This document shows positions 18,606 through 27,780 of a stretch of 64,000 nucleotides of DNA, piece after piece (the stretch's first letter is position 1; the number at the start of each line of letters is the position of its first letter). The DNA comes from Parapedobacter indicus (lineage in GTDB: Bacteria; Bacteroidota; Bacteroidia; Sphingobacteriales; Sphingobacteriaceae). The stretch is from contig NZ_FOQO01000006.1 of assembly GCF_900113765.1 (NCBI RefSeq), forward strand, positions 331,838 through 395,837, given 5' to 3'. A program made the position numbers and the translations under genes. Under the pieces are notes generated by a model, which searched no databases, had not been told where the DNA came from, and worked only from the letters and a program-made list of their open reading frames with translations.

Positions 18606-21600
18606 TTAGTTGACTACGGTCATAACTCCGTTCATGATTCGCCAGTGGCCCGGAAATGTACAGATAAAGGGGTATTTCCCAGGGTTGGAAGGTACTTTGA
18701 ACGTTAGCTCGTACCTTTCTCCGGGGTTTACCAGCGGTGTAGAGAATAAAATATCGGGCGAGTTCGGTATATACTGCAATTCCACACCGTTGGGTTGTTT
18801 TGCCAATTCATCCGCAGCTTGCCCTACCCGTTCCATCGTTCCCGGTTTAAGGATCAACAGATTGTGTTGCATGTGATCGGGATTATCAAAAATGAGCTTC
18901 AGTGTGGTTCCCGCTTTTACGGAAAGCGCAGGCTTATCGTATTTCATCTCACCCACAATGGATTTAATCGTAATCACTTCGTCCGCGTCAATTGCAGCTG
19001 TCTTAACTTCTGCACCCAACACTACGAGGCGGGCATTTTCCAATTTGCCCGTAAAATGGAAATCCTCCGGAAAATCCGCTACATCCTTAGCTTTCGGTGT
19101 ATTATTTCGTCGCCGGTTATGCCCTAGACGAATATTTCCTTCTGGCATGCTGGCAAAAAGCCCCCTATTCGAACCTTCTGCCGCCAACTTGCCATTGATA
19201 TGCAAGGTCATCGCTCCACCAGCCAACAATGCCGCCTTTACGGTAAACTCGCGCGACAACGAGTCAGCTGTCGATACAACCGACTGTCGACCTTGTTGAT
19301 TGACCTGGAAATAAATTTTTCCGGATTTCATATAAACTGCATACCCATTCTGACGATCTCCCTGAGCTACTAATACCCCTTCCGGCTGTGTATGCCGCAT
19401 CTCGGGCGTTTTCACTTCGGTTACGAAAATGAGGTTCTTACCCGAATAGTCGGGCACCTGCTTTCCGCCGTACGTGGCATTATGTTGGGTGTCCATGGGT
19501 AAAACCGACATTTGATTTCCGGCCACGATGCGCTCTACCAATGAGCCATCTGTGTTGGATAAATCGGGGTGGCCATACTTTTTGTGATACGCATCCATAA
19601 ATGCCGTTCGATGCATGGTACCTGCAATAAGCAACGCATGGGAAATCCACTTATCTTCCGTATTTTCCTTCTGTTGTACCGCCTCAAAGATAGCCGCTCC
19701 TAGGTCTGCCGTTGGCGGTGTATCGGAAAGAGTTAATAACATAGCAAGCCGGACACGAAAATCAGCATCATTCAACAGACCTGCTGAAATCAGCTGACGC
19801 GCGATGTCGGGATTTCCGGAAGGAAGCGCTTGGACAGCCGCTCGTCGCACACCAGGTGCCGGATGTTTCAAGGCACCCATAACCGCATCCAGGCTTTCCT
19901 TATCTGAACCGTCCAGTAACCCCAAGCCATGCAACGTCCATATCGCATGGAGAGCAGCTGCATTGACGTTGACGGCATCTACCGACTTATTGGCTATCAA
20001 CTCATACAAATCATCCTTAACGGATTTGTCGCCAGACTCTACCAAAAGCCGTTGGGCAGTGAGTCGCCAGAATAAGTTGTCGCTTTGCAGTGCATCTATT
20101 AATGTGCCGGGTCGTGTCCGGTCCAATTTATAATGCTTAGACCGCTTCCCATCTTCATATACCAACCGATAAATCCGTCCCCTTGTATTATCCCGTAGCG
20201 GATCAATATACGCGTTCCCGGCTCCGTTATCGAAACCATCCGGCGTCGGATTGTGCTGAATAACAAAATTATACCAATCCAGTATCCACAAGGCCCCATC
20301 GGGCCCCACCTTTGTATCTACTGGACCAAACCAGTTGTCCGAGCTGGCCACGATATTCCATCCATCTCCTTTTTCTTTAAAGCCGGATCCGTCCTGTTCC
20401 AGTACCTGACGATGGACCAATCTTCCCGTAGGTTCAGCAACAAAAGCAATCCGGTTCCAATACATTTGTGGAAATGCCCTTGCCGTATATAGCCTGTGAC
20501 CGGAAGCTGCCGTAAAGCCACCGTGCACGTCTACCTGCCGGAGATCTTTGGTCAGTACATGCATACCGTAATGCGCATCGATTTTCTCGATTCCTTTTTC
20601 TCGCAACTCGGCCTTTTCATAATACCGATTAGGTATAGCGAAAAAATCGCTGTGCTCATTATTGGCCGTAGACACAAACACATCAAAATCTTCCGAAAAA
20701 CCAAGCCCCCAGGTATTGTTCGACGTGTTGGCCAAAAATTCGAAACGTTGTCCATCTGGAGCAAATCGATACACGCCGGACCCAAATTTATAGGGCTTTC
20801 CGCCAATGGTACCCTCAAAAGAAGAGTAGCCAACCGTTCCCCACACATTATTGTCCAATCCATACTGCAGATTGGAAGGTCCTGCATGGGTATCAAACGT
20901 TCCCCAACCGTGTATCAACACTTCTTTTACATCGGCTTTATCATCTCCGTCTGTGTCTTTCAGGAATAAGAAATCGGGGGCTTGTGCTACAATTACCCCC
21001 CCATTGGCAAACGTCAGTGAAGTGGGGATATTCAGCCCTTCGGCAAATACGGTGAATTTATCCGCTTTGCCATCTTCATCGGTGTCTTCGCAGATAAGTA
21101 TCCGGTCATCTCCTGCGCCCTTATCATCCCGCACTGTATTGGGATAATCGACCGTTTCGACAATCCACAGCCGGCCTTTTTCATCCCAATCCATGGCTAT
21201 GGGTTTTTTGATGTCTGGCTCGCTGGCGAATAATTCCAAGCGGAATCCGGGAGGTATTTGTATTAACGTCTGCGACTCTTCGGGAGTAAGGGGAAGTTGG
21301 TAGCGGGGCGGTGGGTTACGCTTTTCATAATTTGGCATCGTAGCTTCCCGATAGGTCGGCTGCGCGATTGTAAAATCGTTCAATTTGGCCGCAGCCTCTT
21401 CTCCTACCGCCCACATAATACCATTGTGAACCAACTTGAGGAATCCCGGATTACGAAATGTTCGCTCATCATGGCCAAATGCGGTATAGAAAACCCGGCC
21501 CTTGCCGTACTCTTTTACCCAAGTATAGGGTTCACGACCCGTACTGTCGACCCGCTCCATCAGCACGACTATGTCATCGGCCTTCTTATCGTGCACATAT

Positions 21601-22106
21601 GTCTCATCCCACTCGGTTGTAAAGGATTCTACTCCCTTCATAACCGGATGTTCGGGCATTACGATTTCCGCGTTGAATGACCCGCCGCCATGGCTTTTGA
21701 ACTGCCCGCCAATAAGCGCCACCACTTCCGGAGAATTGCGGAAACAATAGGAGCCCGAATGAAGCGGAATAAACCCTTTTCCCGATCTCACAAAATCCAG
21801 TAGCCCTTTCTCCTGCGCCGGGCTTATGGAATCGTGGTTTGCATAGAGGATTAATCCGTCATACCGCCATAGGTCTTCGCTCGCTAAATCCTCAGGATCG
21901 GTCGAATACGTAATGTTTATTCCCTTCGTGAAATATTCCTGCGCCAATATACCGGCCAGTTGCTCCGAATCGTGATGCTTGCTGTCGTGGCCAAGAAAAA
22001 ACAACTCAAGCCTTCGGGGTCCCTTGTCGCTCTTTCGTTGCCCATTGCATCCCACGAAGCACAGCGGCACTAGTAAGAGTAATAGCAATTTAGACGTTTT
22101 ACTCAT
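18606..22106 (-). CDS. ThuA / sugar-dehydrogenase-like / HEAT / azurin fusion lipoprotein
   Basis: A 1166-residue multidomain lipoprotein (lipobox FVGC, Cys20). In order: a ThuA-like domain (33-245: LFFLGHDSKHHD, DGLILYANHD, GFIPLHSGSYCF); a membrane-bound-dehydrogenase beta-propeller (about 280-670: PPGFRLELFASEPDIKKPIAMDWDEKGRLWIV split by blades); helical HEAT-like repeats (about 680-840); a LamG-like beta-sandwich (about 900-1045); and a C-terminal cupredoxin (1050-1166). The last has azurin copper ligands with exact spacing: His in MQHNLL, Cys1149, His1154 and Met1158. It likely takes part in periplasmic sugar oxidation, with copper receiving electrons. Part of a catabolic operon with the two genes upstream. 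Confidence 0.85.
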   Translation of the reverse strand: MSKTSKLLLLLLVPLCFVGCNGQRKSDKGPRRLELFFLGHDSKHHDSEQLAGILAQEYFTKGINITYSTDPEDLASEDLWRYDGLILYANHDSISPAQEKGLLDFVRSGKGFIPLHSGSYCFRNSPEVVALIGGQFKSHGGGSFNAEIVMPEHPVMKGVESFTTEWDETYVHDKKADDIVVLMERVDSTGREPYTWVKEYGKGRVFYTAFGHDERTFRNPGFLKLVHNGIMWAVGEEAAAKLNDFTIAQPTYREATMPNYEKRNPPPRYQLPLTPEESQTLIQIPPGFRLELFASEPDIKKPIAMDWDEKGRLWIVETVDYPNTVRDDKGAGDDRILICEDTDEDGKADKFTVFAEGLNIPTSLTFANGGVIVAQAPDFLFLKDTDGDDKADVKEVLIHGWGTFDTHAGPSNLQYGLDNNVWGTVGYSSFEGTIGGKPYKFGSGVYRFAPDGQRFEFLANTSNNTWGLGFSEDFDVFVSTANNEHSDFFAIPNRYYEKAELREKGIEKIDAHYGMHVLTKDLRQVDVHGGFTAASGHRLYTARAFPQMYWNRIAFVAEPTGRLVHRQVLEQDGSGFKEKGDGWNIVASSDNWFGPVDTKVGPDGALWILDWYNFVIQHNPTPDGFDNGAGNAYIDPLRDNTRGRIYRLVYEDGKRSKHYKLDRTRPGTLIDALQSDNLFWRLTAQRLLVESGDKSVKDDLYELIANKSVDAVNVNAAALHAIWTLHGLGLLDGSDKESLDAVMGALKHPAPGVRRAAVQALPSGNPDIARQLISAGLLNDADFRVRLAMLLTLSDTPPTADLGAAIFEAVQQKENTEDKWISHALLIAGTMHRTAFMDAYHKKYGHPDLSNTDGSLVERIVAGNQMSVLPMDTQHNATYGGKQVPDYSGKNLIFVTEVKTPEMRHTQPEGVLVAQGDRQNGYAVYMKSGKIYFQVNQQGRQSVVSTADSLSREFTVKAALLAGGAMTLHINGKLAAEGSNRGLFASMPEGNIRLGHNRRRNNTPKAKDVADFPEDFHFTGKLENARLVVLGAEVKTAAIDADEVITIKSIVGEMKYDKPALSVKAGTTLKLIFDNPDHMQHNLLILKPGTMERVGQAADELAKQPNGVELQYIPNSPDILFSTPLVNPGERYELTFKVPSNPGKYPFICTFPGHWRIMNGVMTVVN

Positions 22107-22171
22107 CGCATTCTATTGTTAGCATTTATCGAATTGGTTTATGAGAACGTAAAGATTTATGCAAATAAAGG

Positions 22172-23299
22172 TTATGAGAAGGTAAAATCCGGTAATGGAA
22201 TAATTTCACCACCCCGTTGGGCCGACTCATGGGCTAAAATACCTACACATGTAATATTGGCAGATTGCCGCACATTCGGGTATGGCGACCTCCCTTCCAG
22301 CAAGGCACTAATAAATTCGTGAACCAAGTGCGGATGCGATCCACCATGCCCAGCTCCTTGGGTAAACGAAAGATGTTGATTGCCTTCCTCATTGTATACC
22401 CCACCGGTTGTAAAGTGTTGAATGGCCGCCGGCAGCAGGTGCCCATAGTCTGGAGACTGTACCTCTTCGGGAATGTCCGGTTCGGGCCTTTTAGCGGTGT
22501 GTATCACCAACGGTTGGCCTTCAATCAATGGCCATTCCACTGCTTTTTTTGAACCATATACTTCGAAACTTTCGCGGTATTGCCTCGCTGTATCAAATAA
22601 AGAGCGATAGATATGTGCACTTAAATCAGAATTCCGAAATTTAATGTGTGCTGTTTCGACCGCGAACGTTGAATGATAATGAGGGTGTAACTCAGGTCGT
22701 ATGGTACCCGAACCAAAACAAGAAACATATGCTGCTTCGCTGCGTGTAAGGGCCAACACCGGTCCTACGCAATGGGTGGCATAGTGCATGGGTGGTAAAC
22801 CCGGCCAGTAATCCGGCCATCCATCCATATCTTGTTGATGACTGGCTTTAAGAAATTGTATTTTTCCCAACTCACCGGTCTCATATAATTCTTTCATAAA
22901 TAGGAACTCGCGGGCATATACAACAGTTTCCATCATCATATAGGTCAATCCCGTTTCTTGTACTGTTTCTACGATTTGTTTACATTCTTCCACCGTGGTA
23001 GCCATGGGCACGGTACAGGCCACGTGCTTCCCCGCACGGAGTGCTTTAAGCGACTGTTCGGCGTGATTGGGGATGGGCGTATTGATATGTACCGCGTCAA
23101 TTTGATCGTCCTTCAACAATTCGTCGTAGTCCTGGTAGCGCTTTTCAACACCAAAGGTGTTACCAATCTCATTCAAGCTGTCTATATTCCGCTGACAAAT
23201 CGCATACATATTCGCACCGGGATGTCGCTGATAGATTGGAATAAATTCCGCCCCGAATCCGAGTCCAACAATAGCTACGTTAATTGGCTTTTTACTCAT
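22172..23299 (-). CDS. Gfo/Idh/MocA-family oxidoreductase, motif variant
   Basis: A 375-residue NAD(P)-dependent dehydrogenase-like protein with an N-terminal Rossmann fold (VAIVGLGFGAEFIP) and a C-terminal alpha/beta substrate domain. The family EKP motif, which supplies a catalytic lysine, reads TVP here (HVACTVPMATTVEEC), so ordinary catalysis may be altered. It lies nine bases after the sugar isomerase-like gene and 65 bases before the ThuA fusion, which suggests a shared sugar pathway, possibly through 3-keto sugars as known for ThuA/ThuB systems (inference). Confidence 0.85.
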   Translation of the reverse strand: MSKKPINVAIVGLGFGAEFIPIYQRHPGANMYAICQRNIDSLNEIGNTFGVEKRYQDYDELLKDDQIDAVHINTPIPNHAEQSLKALRAGKHVACTVPMATTVEECKQIVETVQETGLTYMMMETVVYAREFLFMKELYETGELGKIQFLKASHQQDMDGWPDYWPGLPPMHYATHCVGPVLALTRSEAAYVSCFGSGTIRPELHPHYHSTFAVETAHIKFRNSDLSAHIYRSLFDTARQYRESFEVYGSKKAVEWPLIEGQPLVIHTAKRPEPDIPEEVQSPDYGHLLPAAIQHFTTGGVYNEEGNQHLSFTQGAGHGGSHPHLVHEFISALLEGRSPYPNVRQSANITCVGILAHESAQRGGEIIPLPDFTFS

Positions 23300-23308
23300 A
23301 ATTTGTGT

Positions 23309-24181
23309 TTATGCTTGTTTTCCTGTTACCCATTCTCTTAAGAATTCGTACCCTTCGCTCGCAAATGCATCTTGACTTTCTGCTAAACTCCGCCAGATAC
23401 ATACCGCTCCCGCCAGCTCTTTATTGTCGGGAGTGAAGCTCTCGATAGATACCGTACCCGTGTAGCCAATAGCCTCAAGGCCGCGGTAGTACGCAGGCCA
23501 GCTTGCATTTCCCGAACCAGGAGTGCCCCGATAATTCTCAGCAACCTGAACATGCACCAGCTTGTCTCCCGCTTTACGGATCGCTCTTTCGGGATCGGGT
23601 TCTTCAATATTCATATGGAACATATCCAGGCAGATACCTGCTGCTGGATGCCCGATTTCATGGATCATGCGAAGCGCATCGTCTACGGTGTTCACCAAAT
23701 CCGATTCAAACCTATTCAGGGGCTCAAGTGCAATCTGTAGCTTACGATCAGCCGCCATTTCACAGACGCTATAAAGGTTTTCCACGGCACGCTGCCATTC
23801 CACCTTTCGTTGCTCGGCGGGCACCATTCTCGCCTTTCCAACTGCGGCATACATCGGGCCCGCAAAAAAGCCCGTGTCTAAACTGGCCGCCATGTCCAGG
23901 CACCTAGCAATATAATCCAGTCCCGTCCTTCGTAGGGATTCATCGTCACTCGTCAGATCTCTTGTACTTCCGAATGCACCACATAAAACTGCCTCCAATC
24001 CGTTATTGACCAATTCCCTTTTTACCGCCTGTATGTCAATCAAATCGGGATCTTCCACGGCAATCTCAATTTTGTCGAAGCCCATGCGCTTGACTTTTGC
24101 AAACAGCTCCGCGGCATCTTCGGTTGTGAAGGGGGAAGTCCACAACCATGTACTAACTCCCAATCTGATCGTTAACGGCAT
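23309..24181 (-). CDS. Sugar phosphate isomerase/epimerase (xylose-isomerase-like TIM barrel)
   Basis: A 290-residue AP-endonuclease-2-type TIM barrel. Metal-site regions seen are IALEPLNRFESDLVNT, GICLDMFHMNIEEPD, HVQVAENYRGTPGSG and the closing SIESFTPDN, all typical of the epimerase/hydroxypyruvate-isomerase group. The ATG at 24181 starts MPLTIRLGVSTWLW; longer upstream reading is A/T-rich and unlike the family. First gene of the operon running to 18606. The divergent AraC regulator starts 249 bases away, so the shared gap probably holds its operator. Confidence 0.88.
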   Translation of the reverse strand: MPLTIRLGVSTWLWTSPFTTEDAAELFAKVKRMGFDKIEIAVEDPDLIDIQAVKRELVNNGLEAVLCGAFGSTRDLTSDDESLRRTGLDYIARCLDMAASLDTGFFAGPMYAAVGKARMVPAEQRKVEWQRAVENLYSVCEMAADRKLQIALEPLNRFESDLVNTVDDALRMIHEIGHPAAGICLDMFHMNIEEPDPERAIRKAGDKLVHVQVAENYRGTPGSGNASWPAYYRGLEAIGYTGTVSIESFTPDNKELAGAVCIWRSLAESQDAFASEGYEFLREWVTGKQA

Positions 24182-24429
24182 CGTATTAATTACCAGTCTT
24201 ACTAATTTATTTCGGTCTATAATATAGCATAATTCAAAAACTAAGGTAGCGTTTAAACTGTCAATGAAACACCTGTTAAATAACCAATCATGACTATATT
24301 TTATCCATTTTACAGATTTTTTCCCATAATACTGCAATAATAATCCAAACCCATATCCATAAACGCTTGTTATCTACGCGACTTTAATTAATTTTGAGCG
24401 ACCAAGAAAGATACAAATTATGTGTAACC

Positions 24430-25314
24430 ATGGAAACGACATTCAGAAGAACCGTTGTTCAGAAATCAAACATCCCCGAATCCAACATATTTTTTGTTAG
24501 AGAGCTACGCGAGAAACATTTCGATGCGACCTGGCACGCCCATCAAGAGTTCCAGTTATTTTTAGTAGTAGAAGGAACCGGTACGCGCTTCGTTGGCAAT
24601 ACCGTCAAACCCTTTGATAAAGGCGATTTAACGTTCCTTGCCCCCAATATTCCGCATCTGTGGCGCACTGAGGAAAGTTATTTCGAACACCCCTCTGATA
24701 AGTTCTGCCACGGACTGGTCGTCTATTTTGATGAAGGATCTTGGAGCCCACTGATGGGAAAAGACGAATTTTTGCAGATTAAGATGCTTTTTGAGAAAGC
24801 GCGTTATGGCATGGAAATTCACGGCGAATGTGCAACCACTGTATCGACGTTGATGCTTGAACTCCTTCACTCACACGGTACGGAAAGCATTATCCACTTC
24901 TTCAAAATACTTGATTTATTGAGTGTGTGTAAAGATTATCATCTACTCCATGACGACGTAGTTGATAGCCCATTGAAGGAAATCGAATCTAATCGCATTA
25001 ATACGGTATACAATTATGCCGCCAGGCACTTTAAGAATAAGATTGCCTTGGACGAAGTAGCGGCTTTACTGAATATGACCCCGACCTCATTCAGTCGCTA
25101 TTTCACCATGAAAACCAGTAAATCGTTTTCGTATTTTCTTACCGAGCTCCGTGTCCGCAATGCGTGTAAGTTGCTTTCCACAGAGGAAGCTAAAAACATT
25201 GATCAAATCTGTTACGAATCGGGGTTCAATACCTTATCTAATTTCAACAGGCAATTCAAAACATTCATCGGCATGACGCCCAAGGAGTACCGGCAAAAGT
25301 TTTTGACACTCTAG
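24430..25314 (+). CDS. AraC-family transcriptional regulator
   Basis: A 294-residue regulator with an N-terminal cupin sensor (HAHQEFQLFLVVEGTGTRFV near 36-55, and APNIPHLWR) and a C-terminal double HTH (ALDEVAALLNMTPTSFSRYF; ICYESGFNTLSNFNRQFK, then GMTPKEYRQKF). The layout matches cupin AraC proteins of carbohydrate loci. I used the ATG at 24430; a TTG 36 bases earlier is possible. It is divergent from the isomerase/Gfo/ThuA operon and convergent, stop against stop, with a TonB-dependent receptor, so it may control either. Confidence 0.92.
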   Translation: METTFRRTVVQKSNIPESNIFFVRELREKHFDATWHAHQEFQLFLVVEGTGTRFVGNTVKPFDKGDLTFLAPNIPHLWRTEESYFEHPSDKFCHGLVVYFDEGSWSPLMGKDEFLQIKMLFEKARYGMEIHGECATTVSTLMLELLHSHGTESIIHFFKILDLLSVCKDYHLLHDDVVDSPLKEIESNRINTVYNYAARHFKNKIALDEVAALLNMTPTSFSRYFTMKTSKSFSYFLTELRVRNACKLLSTEEAKNIDQICYESGFNTLSNFNRQFKTFIGMTPKEYRQKFLTL

Positions 25315-27687
25315 TTAAACGCCAAACCGTTTTCGGATCGTGATACCATAGGTAGCCGGTCTTCCCAGGTGGACGGCGGCGAAACCTACACTATAGGCAT
25401 AGTCGATGTACCGTTTATCTGTCAGATTCTGTCCCCATAGGCTCAATTCATACCCCTTCAACGAATAGCTGATATTTGCATTTAACAGACTGTAAGCTTC
25501 CTGCCCGATGGTATTATCGACAACGAAATACTGTTGGCCGATGAATCTGCCATAAATTCCGAATTGCAGTTGCTGCTTGTTACGAGTTTGCAGTGGCACC
25601 ACATACTGAGCCCCAAGGAATCCGGTCCATTCCGGCGTATACACCGGACGATTGCCCTTTAATTGGACGTTACCGCCATCCGCTCCCACTGTGTTAAAAT
25701 CGGTATATTCCGCATGGGTAAACGCAGCGCTTCCCCACAGAGTCAAGTTCCGCACCACACGTGCGGCGATTTCCGCTTCGGCTCCGAAACTGGCCATCCG
25801 TCCGGTATTTTCTGTTACGGTAATGGCATCGGGCAAGATGAGTGTTGGCACTTGTGCATTGTTAACACGGGTATAGAACGCAGCTACATCCAATTGCAGG
25901 CGCTGATTTAAAAATAGGTTTTTGCTACCCAATTCAACATTGTTACTGAACTCGGGATCAAAAGGTCTTAACGACGCCTCATCGGGATTGGAAGATAATT
26001 GAGAGAGCCCTCCGGCACGGAACCCACGTGTATAAGAACCATAGACATGATGCGCCTCATCAACCGCGTATTTTACACTTACCCGCGGTGTAAAGGCATG
26101 GAAACCTGCTGAAGCTGAGGTATCGGGTTGAAGGACCATTATCTCTCCGCCATCCGGTTGAAATTCCCCGCGAGCGTCTAATTTAGCGTGTTCGTAATCA
26201 TACCGAAGTCCTACCTGAAATTCCCAGCCATTTCCAAGCTGATAACCCAGTTGACCGAAAACAGCGGCGCCTTGATTAATGGCCGAATTGGTTAAAATAC
26301 TGGTAGCATAAGTCGGCGTCCCCTCGCCCATCATCTCGGCATCCGCTCCAAAATAAGTACCCTGCTTGGTCGGGGCATCTTGATGGAATAAAAATGTACC
26401 CGCCGTCCAATGAAGGGGGGTATCGTGGGAAGGTGCCGACGAAAGCTTAAACTCCTGGGTAAACACCTTGACATGGTTCCAATCTTTGCCGTAGTCGTTG
26501 ACAATGGAAACGGCATCCAGGAACGAAAAATCGCCGTCGATGGGATCCCGGTAATACCGGTAGTTGGACTGATAAGCCGTGTGCGAACTAAAATTGAGGG
26601 CGTTACCAAAATGGTTAATCGAAAGCGACACATTCCGTGTTTCATCGACCATTTTCGTCCGCGCATTCTGAGTAAGGTGGAACGGGTTTCCAAAGGCATC
26701 ATCTACGCCCGGAATAAGGGCAAATGCACCGTGGTTACGGTTTGAAATATGTTTAACATTCAACGTCATCGCCCATTGGTTGCTTATTAGGTATTTTAGG
26801 TAATAATTGCCAAACACCGTTTGCTGTTTGTCATAATGAGAATGGTCAAAATCATTGGTAAAAAAACCGTTCAGACCGTTATACATTCCCGAAGCTCCAA
26901 AAAACAGCCGATCCTTGACGATAGGCGTACGGATACCTAGCAAATAACGCTGTTGCCCATGGCTACCCACGTTCACCTCTGCCAATCCACTTAGTTGGTT
27001 TGTAGGCTGTTTGGTGATGATATTAATGACACCGCCCATGGCATTCCTGCCGTAAAGCGTGCCTTGCGGTCCACGCAGCACTTCGATGCGCTCCACATCT
27101 TGCAGATAGGGGATGTAGGTATCTAGCCCAAATTGATTGACACCATCCACATAGGTGGCAACGGCCTGGTTGTAAGAGGTAGTAGCAATCCCTCGTATCG
27201 AGGCAACATTGCGATTATCCCCGGGGTTTGCCATATTTAGATTCGGCACCACGGCCGTCACATCCATTACGTTCCAAATATATTGTTGCTCAATTTGTCG
27301 CCCCTCCACCACGGATAAGCTTGCCGGAATATCGTGCGGGTCACTTTCCATTTTCTGAGCAGTCGCTACAACCTCATCCAGCCGGTTTTCGACGCCCGCC
27401 AGTTGAATATCCAAAGAGACATTTTCCTGGACTACTACCGTATGGTTTTCAGCTGCATATCCCAATGCACTCACGCGGACAACGTGTGTACCCGCTGGCA
27501 GGTACTCAAGGAGAAAATTCCCTAGTTCGTCCGTTGACGTAGCGCGATTGGAATTCAATACCTGAACCGAGGCACCAGCTATCCCTTCTCCACCTTCCGC
27601 ACTTACCTTTCCGCCTATCGAATACTGCTGCGCTACGGCGGCACCGGAAAGCATCAAAAACAAACCTAACAAACAAAAGCGGTGCAT
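25315..27687 (-). CDS. TonB-dependent receptor, ligand unknown
   Basis: A 790-residue outer-membrane receptor: signal peptide (MHRFCLLGLFLMLSGAAVAQ), carboxypeptidase-regulatory-like domain (about 22-105), plug (IASIRGIATTSYNQ, then IEVLRGPQGTLYGRNAMGG) and a barrel ending RKRFGV. The plug wording is that of the iron-complex/vitamin type rather than SusC; no SusD partner is adjacent. The stop abuts the AraC stop. Its start could also be an ATG three codons earlier. No riboswitch is visible upstream. Confidence 0.88.
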   Translation of the reverse strand: MHRFCLLGLFLMLSGAAVAQQYSIGGKVSAEGGEGIAGASVQVLNSNRATSTDELGNFLLEYLPAGTHVVRVSALGYAAENHTVVVQENVSLDIQLAGVENRLDEVVATAQKMESDPHDIPASLSVVEGRQIEQQYIWNVMDVTAVVPNLNMANPGDNRNVASIRGIATTSYNQAVATYVDGVNQFGLDTYIPYLQDVERIEVLRGPQGTLYGRNAMGGVINIITKQPTNQLSGLAEVNVGSHGQQRYLLGIRTPIVKDRLFFGASGMYNGLNGFFTNDFDHSHYDKQQTVFGNYYLKYLISNQWAMTLNVKHISNRNHGAFALIPGVDDAFGNPFHLTQNARTKMVDETRNVSLSINHFGNALNFSSHTAYQSNYRYYRDPIDGDFSFLDAVSIVNDYGKDWNHVKVFTQEFKLSSAPSHDTPLHWTAGTFLFHQDAPTKQGTYFGADAEMMGEGTPTYATSILTNSAINQGAAVFGQLGYQLGNGWEFQVGLRYDYEHAKLDARGEFQPDGGEIMVLQPDTSASAGFHAFTPRVSVKYAVDEAHHVYGSYTRGFRAGGLSQLSSNPDEASLRPFDPEFSNNVELGSKNLFLNQRLQLDVAAFYTRVNNAQVPTLILPDAITVTENTGRMASFGAEAEIAARVVRNLTLWGSAAFTHAEYTDFNTVGADGGNVQLKGNRPVYTPEWTGFLGAQYVVPLQTRNKQQLQFGIYGRFIGQQYFVVDNTIGQEAYSLLNANISYSLKGYELSLWGQNLTDKRYIDYAYSVGFAAVHLGRPATYGITIRKRFGV

Positions 27688-27780
27688 CGGAACCATGCGA
27701 TTGATCACGTATATCATTTCAGTATTTTAAAAGTTGCTTTTCAATTTCCTTGCAGAACGCCGAAATTACAACATTTTTTT

